Source: Brachionus manjavacas
Lineage: Eukaryota; Rotifera; Eurotatoria; Ploima; Brachionidae
Reading direction: 5' to 3'
Length of the DNA stretch: 64,000 bases
Assembly: GCA_019054805.1 (NCBI GenBank)
Contig: JAHQIY010000004.1
Coordinates: 5,828,001 to 5,892,000, forward strand
A model generated the notes under the pieces. It did not search any database. It was given only the letters and a program-made list of their open reading frames with translations, and was not told the origin of the DNA. This document shows, piece by piece, positions 50,701-61,400 of this stretch; the first letter of the stretch is position 1, and every line of letters begins with the position of its first letter. Position numbers and translations under genes: made by a program.

Positions 50701-52487
50701 ACACTTGAAACCCAATTGAAAGTTTTAAGTTTTTTTTGATAAACTTAAAAGGCAAAACATCTTTTGATACTGCTAATTTTAATAAAAAACTCATCTATAA
50801 TAGGAGCGGGCGAAGTCCGTCGGGATTCCGGACTAATCACTGGTTTAGGATTTTGGGTAAGCAGAAGACAAAGGTCTTTTTATTTAACTAGTCTTAACTT
50901 TAATTTGATTTCTCTTTATTAAAATAGCGGAATTTTTATTAAAATTAGCGGGAAGGAAAATTATGGGCTAACTTTAAATTCCTTAGTTTAACATTTACTT
51001 TTTTATTCATTTTTTTATTGATTTTTTTGTTTTTATCTTTGTTTAGAATTTTTCAATAATAAATCACCAAGCTTTTAGATTTACAATTTTGATTATGTTT
51101 AAAAATTTAAATTATTAAATTTGTCAAATTTCAAAAATAATTAAACATTATTTATTAAAGAATTATTTTTATCCAAAAATAAAACATTAAAACATAAAAA
51201 TTTTCAATTTAAATACTTAATCACCCTGGTTTTAAGAAATTTTTCGAATCTTTAATAATATTATCATTAAAATATTATGTCATCATGTTTGATAACATTA
51301 TTTCTCTATTACATTTTAATTACTGTGGACATTACCCCTTCTTTAACTTAATTTTCACTTTCATTTTTTTAAATTTGGGTCAATTTCAATAAATAAAATA
51401 TCAAAAAATATTAAAATGTAATTAAAATGTATTTAATTTTTTTTTAATTTTTTTAAAGTTTCAACAAAAAAAATTTTGATCTTCAATAAAAAATTAGATA
51501 AAAAAATCAAACATGCATTATATTTGTATTTATTTAATCAACTTTTTAAAAAGTCTCTCGTTTAGTTTTAGTTTATGGCTGTTTAGCTCTAAATATAAAT
51601 CAAATACACCAAAATATCCATAAAAAATACAAATACAATAATAATAAGAATTTTTTTATTGAAATGTTAAATGTTAATACTTGAACATATGAACATTGAA
51701 AATAAACTTTTTCTTAGCTTTGTACAAATTTCACAGTCTTGGTTGTTTTTAAAATTCTTTAGTAATTTAGAATTAGAGATATACTGAGGGAGATTTATCC
51801 AAAAAATAACCACTCAGTTTGTTAAGTGACGATATTGTTGCATTCTTTTTTATTTTATTTTCTTAAAATGCATTTTTTATTTCTTCTCAAATTTTAAGAC
51901 TGGTTACGAGAAAAATTTAAGATATCTTAAATTAATTGTTTCATATTCATTTGTTATTTTTAATAGTTGAATTAAATCTGTAAAGAGAAGAAAAATAAGA
52001 AAAATATGTATTTACTTCAATTGTTTTAAGACTAAAATATAACTCTGATGAATTTTTGACTATATCATAAAACAAAATAAATACAATTTATTTTTGCTTT
52101 TTCACAATATATTAAATTTTAAAAAATATAGAATTTTTTTCATGATTTATTGGAATAATTAAATAAATATATTTTTTTTAATAAATGGTTTAAAGTCTCT
52201 CGAAATAATTTGAATTTGTCAATGAGAATAATAATACTTTTTTATCAAAAAAAGCCTAAAATTTCACTACTGTAATTACAGTCTTAAAATGCATTAAAAA
52301 ATAATTTGTACAATCTAGGCAGGCTCTAAGTCATTGTATCAAAAATCTAGTGAATTAATTAAAATAAAAACAAAAAAAAACTAAACACTCAAGATTAAAT
52401 GGAAAAATTATTTTACAAATATTAGAAAAAAAAAATTTTTTGTCTTGGTGGGCAGCATTTAATTTAGTCTGTTGAAATAATTAACAA
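47701..52487. other. Gene-poor region upstream of complexin
   Basis: About 4.8 kb of AT-rich DNA; it should include the complexin promoter. A less AT-rich patch lies at 48290-48350. A small perfect hairpin lies at 50814-50834 (listed separately) inside a G+C-richer patch (50800-50860). I find no reading frame with coding character. Confidence 0.4.
50814..50834. repeat. G+C-rich hairpin
   Basis: AGTCCG (50814-50819) and CGGACT (50829-50834) pair perfectly around TCGGGATTC. The patch GAGCGGGCGAAGTCCGTCGG stands out from DNA that is otherwise nearly pure A/T. It may be part of a decayed structured RNA or transposon end. Confidence 0.5.
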
Positions 52488-55400
52488 TCATTCGTCATAG
52501 TCATCGTTATCATTGTCATTTAAGACGCTTGATATGTTTTCTTTGAATTTTTTATCTGTCAAATTAACCAAATTGGTGATCTCGATTACTTCTTGAAGAA
52601 TTGTTTGGCTAATTTCGATAAAGTCCGATTCTGGCTCAATAATAGCGATCATATCTAGATATTCACAAAAACATAAGTGTTTTGTTTTTTTATTAAAAAG
52701 AATTCTAAATTACTTGAGTTTTTTTGTCTTGCTTGTTCACAAACCAAAATCAGTATTGAGTCAAATTCGATCTCATTGTCTAAGTGATTTGATCTATTGA
52801 AGTCGTTCGGCCAGTTTTTTTGAGCTATTTTAAAGTATTCAATTGTTTGTGTATAATTTTCTTGTCTTATTGCCTCCAAAATCCAGTGAACAATCATCTC
52901 TTTACTGTTCGGAAGAATTGTTTTAAATGGTGGCGATTTGGCATAAAGTGCTTTTTCAAGATCAACAGGAAACATTGGCGAAAGACGACCGTTTTGCTCT
53001 AATTCACATGAAGCTGCTTTTAAAGATCGCTTCAAATTTGACATTTCAACAGACAAATCAGTTAGCTATTTATAATTTAAATAAAAATTTAATAAATAAA
53101 AAAATTTATAAAATTAAATTAATAATAAAACAGAATTTACAGTTGTATTTGATAAATTTCTGGTCAAATTGGGAAACAGCTTGGAGTAACTTTGCATTAA
53201 AATCATAAATTGTGAAACGAGTTTACAAAATTTTTTGCTCAATTCAATTTTTTTGAAAAACTTTTTTTTTTAATTAAATATTTAAATTTGATTGATAAAA
53301 ATTAGAAAAATAATTGAATAAATTACCTTTTCTATTTTACTGTTTATTTCAGATGATCCATGGTGATTGTTATTAGAATTTTTATCAAGTTTTTTTATCG
53401 ATTCCAATGACTAAAAACAAAATTATATGTATAAATTTAGTTCAATTTTTTTTATAAATATAAATAATATTTTTAGTATGTTCAATCTATTTTTTAGTGA
53501 CTTTTTCAAATAGGTTAAATTATTTTGCGTGATGTAATCTATATCCATATTTATACTAAAATTACCAAAAATATTATAAAAAATACATAACGGGTGAAGA
53601 ATAAAAAGTTTAGTTTAATTTGCAATAAGAGTGGACAAGACCTTTCCCAATTTTTTTTCAAAATTTAAAACCAGGCTGATCCTAGCTTTAAAATAAATAA
53701 AATTATATCATAATGTTGAATTTTTGACAAGTTGTTAGTAAAAAATGTACGAAACCATCAAAAAAGACTGTAAAACTTTGTAAAAAGTAACCAAAATTTG
53801 CCAAAAGTTAAAGTTTTAGGGCAATTCACTTTATATCAGTGGGGTAAGCAAGACGCCGGAGAGTGTAAACAACAAGTAAGTTAAAAAATTTGAAGCAAAA
53901 TTAATGGTCTGGTTGGCTTTTTCACAACGCGGGATAAGCAAACCATATTTTAAACATAGTGGTTTAGCGGTCAATCAACATGTCAACCTTGGAGAGTGTA
54001 TTAAGAAACGACTTGAACCAATAATCAAAGAAATTATCAGGATGGAAATTATGTATTTTGGTCCGACTTAGCATCATCTCATTATGCGATTATGATACAG
54101 ACTTATTTGCAAGATAAAAATATAAAGTATCTTGCCAAAGAAGTGAATCCAGCAATCGTAACCATAAGCACGTCCAATCGAAGATTTTTGGCGAAATTTG
54201 AAAGCTAAAGTTTATGAGGGTGATTAGAAGGCCAAAAATCTTAAGCAACTCGAAAACAAAATTCGCACTTGCCTGAGCAATATCGACCCAAAGGTTACAC
54301 AAAACCATGCAAAGACTGTTCGCTCTAGGCTCGATATTATATGTCGTCATGGAGTTCAATACCTAAACTGATATTATTACTTCAAAATAGGAGGGTTCAG
54401 TTATAATTTAAAAAAAATTAAAGCCTTTGTTAAATAAAAAAATTTTATGATAAAATTAATTTTGTGCCATTTTTTATTATAATAATTGTCTCGATCCTCT
54501 GCTCGCATGACTAAAACGCAACCCATTCGGCTTTACGGGCTCGCCATTTTTTATTCCACACCCTTTATTTTAAATAAAAATTCCTATCTGTAATATTAAA
54601 TGATAAATTGATTAAAAATACACTTTTTTATCTAAATAGCACCTAAATTATCAAATTTATCAATTATTAAAGAAGTTTATTAATCAAAATAATAAATAAC
54701 TAGGGGATAGTTCAATATCAAGGATCTTTTGATATCAGACAAATAAGATGACAAACCAACAAAAGAAACATTCAAATAACAGCTTAAAGATCTCATCAAT
54801 CAAGACTGGACAAATGATAAAGTGCATTTTTCCAGTCCACAAAGTCGATATCAACCGCTTTTTTTTAGTTCTTGATATTTCGAAAAAAGGTTATTAAAAA
54901 AAATTGTTTTTTTTTATATTTGATATTAGTATTGTTCACATTTCAAAGCTGAAAATTAGGATATTTAATTTTGGAAAATTAAAAATTAATATTTATTATC
55001 AAAAAAAATTACACATGTAACATATGTTTTTCTTATTCTCAACAACAATTAGAAACTAGCTGTAAATGTCTCTCTAAATTAAAATCTAAATCTAAATTTA
55101 ATTTTTAATTCTATAGTTACTAATGAAATAATTTTGAAAAATTTTATTTAAAATTTTTTTTTCTCGAAATTTTTCAATTAAAAATAATTTTTAGAAAATT
55201 TCTGCTAAGAAAAAAAAATAACTAGAAAAAATTTTTAAATTAATTTTTAAAGAGAAAATCTTATTCTAAAAAGTTTTAATTAAACTATACAAGCTTTGTG
55301 CTGAAAAATTAAAAAAAAATTCAACTATTTTAATATTTTTGACTTTATCATTAGCATGTTTAGAAAAATATTTAAAAAAAAAAACGAATATAAAAATTAA

Positions 55401-58400
55401 TAATACTTACATCTGTGACATCATGTTTAATATAAACAAAAGTGTCGTAATTTTCACCGATTTCCCATAAAATTCTCCTATGATTGTCAATGAAAGAAGT
55501 TGAAATTAGGCTAGTAACTTTTAGGAGAGATTTTCCAAAATTTTTGTTAGGTGATGTTGATTGAAGCATATCTTGTACCTGCATAAACCATTCAAGATCA
55601 AAATAAACCACCGGGCAGTCAAGTTTGTTTTTTAATAAATCAAGTATCATGACTAGATGCTTTTCTAATTTTAGAAACAATTTTGTCTCGATGGTCAAAT
55701 ATTGAAAGCATTCAGAAAGCAAATTATTTAATCTATATTTGGCTTTAACAAATAATTTTTTGAATAAATAAAATGACTCGATAGGATTGAAGTTTTTGCA
55801 AAGACCAAAAGCTTCCATCTCCAATCTGTTGGAACTGGTACGATGTTTTGAACTATTAATCATGTTATGGATGTGTGATTTCCATGCTCGCTCAACATCG
55901 TCTTGATTTAAGTTAAGTATGTTTATCCATGGAAGGCTTGATTGATAAGTTTTTTTGACACTTGTTTCTAATTTTAGCAGTTCTTCGTTCGACATTTGTA
56001 AGTCGATTTTTTTGGTTGATTCAATATTAGTATTTTCATGATTTTCTATCATTGAGCTACTTAAACTGCGGCATTTGCCTTCGAGAAGATTGAGTGCAAT
56101 TTCGCGCTGAATACTCTCATTAGAAAATAAATTATTTACACTTGACAGCTTAGAAACTTTTAGTTTCGGTTTAATTAAGTTGGTCGGTGATCCTGGTGTA
56201 GAGTTTTTGTTGATTGAAGAATTTTTCATAATTGGCTCCGGATTTGTGTTAATTGTGCTAGATGAAGATTTAGTTTGTTCCGAATAATGATCATAAATCA
56301 TATTGATGACTACATTTGACCTTTTAAAATAAAATTTAACTTAAAGTTTATAATTAAATGATAAAAAAGGCAAAGCCAAAACAACAAAAGGCTAAATCAA
56401 GCTTAAAAATGAAAAGTGATGTTAGTATTTTTAAATGTGATGTTACATCCAACACAAGCCTAAAAATTTTTTTTGTATTTTTTTTTTCACAGCAAAGGAG
56501 TTACAACACTTTGAGTAATAGTTTTCTAAAACAACTTATAACTAATGAACTCAAAATGATAGCAAAACATAAAGTTCAGTTTTTTTTTCAAAAATAATTT
56601 AACAAGAAATTTTAAAAGAAAAGAAATAATCAATAAAAAATTTTTTTTTAAAATTTAAATCTTTTTTATTTCTATTTAAAAAAAAATATTTTTTTTTAAT
56701 TTTTTTATTAAACTAGTTCATTTTGGTCATTTAATACAATAATCGAATAATTCTTAACAATTTTTAATTAGGAGAGTTCTTAAAATAAATATAAAGGGTT
56801 CAACTATTACTAGTTTTTATGAAAAATAATTTAAATCTACGAAAAAAATTAAATAATAAACATATTGGGAATTTCAGAACAAAAAAGTAAATTTTATTCT
56901 TAAAATAAAATTAAATGTTTAAATTTAATTTTAATCAAATATAGAATTTACACAAAATTTGAAAAGTAAGTGAATTAATGTTTTTGTTTTTAAAGACGGG
57001 TTACTAAAAGGGATATTTGGTCTATGCCACAATGTTTATTTATTTTCTCAATTTTACTTTTCTGAAAAATAACTAAAATAATTTACTTAAAAAATCAAGT
57101 AATAGTTAAGTAATTGGAAAACAGAAGTGTATTTTAATCAGACCTGTGAAAAAAAAAATCAAGTCATTTAAAGTCAAGTCAGAAAATTAAATACTTGTAT
57201 TTTTGAAGTTGAGAATATTTGTGAATTTAGATTAAAACTCTTAAAAACTTAAAACTAAAAATTAAAAGAACAAATGGTAACGTCATTAAAAGCATACTTG
57301 GAATACCAAAAAGATGCAGGACAACTGAGTTGCTTCTGGCACTTAACTTAGAGCCAACCATTATTCGACTTAACGCTTTAAAATATGATTTCTATCAGAG
57401 ACTCATCCGAAATACCTACACCAGGGAAATATTAAGAATCTTCGAAACAATTGAAGTCAATCAAAGTTTTATTTCTGAAATATACGATTTAAAAAGCTTT
57501 GTAGGAGATGACAGCTCTTTGTAACGGAGTGGAGTTTGTAAGGTATACAAATACATAGTAAAGACTGACCTGAGGGCTTCAAAAGAAGATCATAAAGTCC
57601 TGACAATTAGAGAGATATTTAGCCATATGAATAGAGAGGAGATCTCAAAAATGCTCTTTGAGTTCACCAGATTTGATCGATAGAGCAGGGTCTAACTAAA
57701 CTTTCAGAAGAAACTCAATATTATATTTATAATATTTAATATTTGTCCTCTTCTTTTTATCTTTAAAATTTAAAACGGCTCTTATGTTTTTTTTGTTTTT
57801 TTTTTTACAAACTGAATTTTTGTTTTCTTTTTATTAATATTTTTTTTTAATGACACGCTTTATTTTACAGAGTATCGATAGTGGTCCAACTGGTGGCGTC
57901 TGCTCAGTGAATAAATAGATAAATTAAACTCTTAAAACTCTTAATTATTTTTAGATAGATAAAACTTTATTTTGAATTTATGATGATCTATAGCTTTTAG
58001 GCTTGATTGTTTTTCAATTTTTATTAGACAATTTTTAATTTCATTAGAAAAATATCAAGTTTAATCAAATGACTTAACTTTTGCTTCATGACTTTTGAAA
58101 AACTCTGATTTTGATCGCAAAATTTACTTTTAAAAATAAGCCAAGTAAATAAAATGACCAAACAGTAACACAATTGACCGACTCGGGGTACTTAACAAAG
58201 TAAAGTGAACAAAATAAAAACAAAATAGAATGCAGAATTTAAAAATGAAAAAAGCAAAATTTAAATTGAACCTACAAATTTTCTTTAAAAATCTTAATTG
58301 AAAAAAATCTTTTTCAAATCTAAAAGAGATTTTCGGCTAATTGAAAAAAGTAAAAATTTAAAACCAAGAGTTAAAAATCAACATTTTCATACCTGCTCGA

Positions 58401-61400
58401 TTGAGACGATGAAGACTTATCTTTTTTCAGTGCACCAGTGGCTAAATTTTCATTCGACACTATCCTCGTGACTGAACGAGTTCTCTCGCCAGGTTTATCC
58501 TCTGAATTGGTATTTAAGCCCAAGTTTTTCAATGTCGATATTCCACTGGCGATTCCGATGGTCGCAGGAGTCTTTATTTTAGGCGCCATCGGCTTATTTT
58601 TAGACCTACTAAGCAGCAATTCAGTTTTCAAGTCACTAGTCGATGAGTAAGATTTGGACAAAGCGTCATTGGAAGAATTAACAGACACAGTCTGTGAGTT
58701 TGGTCGATCATTTTCTTGCTCTTTTACTGGCAATATGGTATGCCAGGGAAAATTCTGAAAACTTTCATAGTCATTTTTGTTTTCACCAGGATCGTTATGC
58801 TTCACATTGTTCATGTCGCCAAAGTTCGACTCCAATTCATCCAAAAAGGAAAAAGTATTGTTAATAAACAAGTTATCATCGATGGTGTTGATAATTTGTT
58901 GGGATACACCGGGTGCATTGTTGGCCAAAGAGAGTCCGATTGGACGGCTCTTTCCCGAGTAAGTATTCACTCCAGATGATACAACATTAACAATTGAGTT
59001 TTGCTTGTTTAGTGAAAGACTATTGGCACGGTTATGGGTGCGAGTGAACGCATTCTCAGGTATAATTGGTGCCACAGGCTTCTTTTTGGGTGTAATCTCT
59101 TTTTTGGCCTCAGGCGAAAATACAAACGAAGTTTGGTTAAAAGAGTTGTTCGACGATGTCTGATTAGCTGAGGTGCTTGTTGACTTGGATTGTTCCAAGG
59201 AACTCGGAGACTGGGTCACGTCTTTTTTGCTAATTCGACTTGAAGTGCTATTAGTAGCCGATAAATTGCTGTTGTTCAAAGTGGTGTTGGTGATTAGATT
59301 CAAATTTTCGTCATTTTCCACTTTAAATTCGGGCTTTTGCGGCTCGGAGCCATTCAAAGAATTTTCAAATAAAGCACTGGTACTTTTTTGCAGACTGGTC
59401 TTGAACGAGTCCGAGCTGTCCTCATTACTTTGGCAACTGAGCTGATTTTTGTTCAAAGCCGTGTTTATGTACGTGATTCTCTCTCTGGTGCGACTCTGAC
59501 TTTCCATCGGGTTATCCCACACGTTTGCGTTCAAACCATTCAGATACAAATTCAAAAAATTAAATTGTTCATTAGTGTGAAAATTAATCAAATTTAGAGG
59601 AGGTATTTGAGTCAAAAGATCCAAGTTTGAGTTTGATTTGAAGCTTTTTTTTAGACCAGTTGGCTTCTTTTGAGCAGGCACCAGCCACGAAAAATCAAAA
59701 TCAAAGTCGAGTGTGCGACCGGGCAGCTCTCGTTTGCCGAACAGCTGTCTGTTCGAGGACGGTACAGCCGATTTTGTTTGGCATCCATCATTCAGATCAA
59801 ATCTTGGCGAGTCCTTTTTGTCATTGTCGAGCAATGATGATGATTTGCCAACTGTCAACTTGACCAGATCAAGCACTTCCTGGTGCAGCAACGAATAGCT
59901 GAGTTTGGAGGCCACACGCAACAACTCCTCATTAATAAACATCCATGCCGATTTGTCACTAAAATTGACAAAATTGAGCAATGAACTAAGACAGACAAGA
60001 ACGGCCGACTGGTATGCATTAGAATTTGACTTTTCCAAAATTTCCACCATCAAAACAATCCAATTGAAGTAAAATTTTGTCCTGGACGCCGCCGATCCAT
60101 CGGCAACGCTGGTTTGTTCACATTCGCACAGGTGAAAAAATTCACTCATGTACGTGATCACACATTTAGCCCATTGATTCTTGTCTTTGCCAAAGGACTT
60201 GCGCGTGTACAATTCAATCACTAGATATAAATTCTTGAGCTGCTCTATTTTGGTTTTTTGGTAGCCTGGTCCTTTGGTGACCGAGCTGCTTGTGCCCGCT
60301 GATTGCTTTTCTAGTTTGGCCGAGATTTCGCCAATAATCTTCAAGTATCGATTGGCCGATTCGATACAAAAATCATTCGGGTTGTCATAATGAAGGATCA
60401 TTGCGGGCAATATGGCCAGCAGGTTCATGCTAAGACCCCACATGCCGTAAAAACTAGCTCCATACGGGTCCACAAATATCAAATTGGAACAATAAGGTAT
60501 CAATAGTGAAATTAAACTTTGGCTTTTTTCGTTCAAATTGGAATTGGTGCAGCCTTTAAGGAGTAAATTTTGAAGGCCGGGAAAATTGGACCAATTGATC
60601 CGATAGGCAAACAGCTCAATAGTTCGTCTAAACTCATTAGGGCCAGTTTTTGTCTCGGCCAGATCAATTTTTTCCAATATGCCCCTGAGTATGTCGCATG
60701 CCAAGCTGAACTCGTGTTCATAGTCCGATTCGAGCAGACACATGGACAGCCAAAAAATTTGGCTCAAAATTTTCATGCTTATTTCATTGGAATTTTGGCT
60801 TTTTTGCTGTTGTTCCGAGCTCAAAATGGACAAAAATTTGGAATTTTTTTTATTGGCCAAAATGGATGTTCCAACTCGATCCTGAAGCACTTGCCACTTG
60901 TAGTTGAACAGCGACAGTGCCAAACACTTTCTATACGCTATTTGATGCCTGTACTTGGTGCTAAAGCGCTGCAACTCCAGCGGTTTGTTCATCAATTGAT
61001 TTACTTGTTTTCGGGACAAAGTGGCACTCTTTTGCTTTATTAGGTCCATGTTTTTGATGCTCATGGACATTTCGGAGCCGATTGCAGTTGAGAATTTTTT
61101 TCTAGCCTCGGGTTTGTCTTGTTTGAGCTTGAGCGATTTGCTTTTATGCTTTTGGTCTTGGATGGCGCTCTTCGAATCATTCACATGCTCACTGGACATT
61201 ATGAGCGCATTCATTTTGAGCGTGAGCAAAAGTTCGGTCACATAGCCTTGCACATCTTCCTTGGAATCGGCCACGGTGTCTTTGAGACGACCAATGAACA
61301 TTTTCATTGTGGACAAGGCGCACATTTTTATGCTCAGCGCTCTGTAGATTTGCAGCGATCGACCAGCGTAGTGGCGATTCGAGGTGTTAAAGGACACGTT

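Noticed and set aside
53480-53560. Minus-strand ATG with MDIDYITQNNLTYLKKSLKN, a possible first exon for a separate gene ending at 52488
   Set aside because: No donor in a phase that fits the next exon (53410, phase 0). The upstream furry exon ending at 55411 fits that phase exactly, so the downstream exons were assigned to furry.
54700-54900. Mixed-composition segment with weak coding look on both strands
   Set aside because: No motif or consistent frame on either strand; probably transposon debris inside the furry intron, but not supportable.
55372-56301. Independent gene starting MIYDHYSEQTKSSSS
   Set aside because: A good acceptor lies just upstream (56321-56322) and its phase completes the AG left by the furry exon at 58393. 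It is better explained as an internal furry exon.
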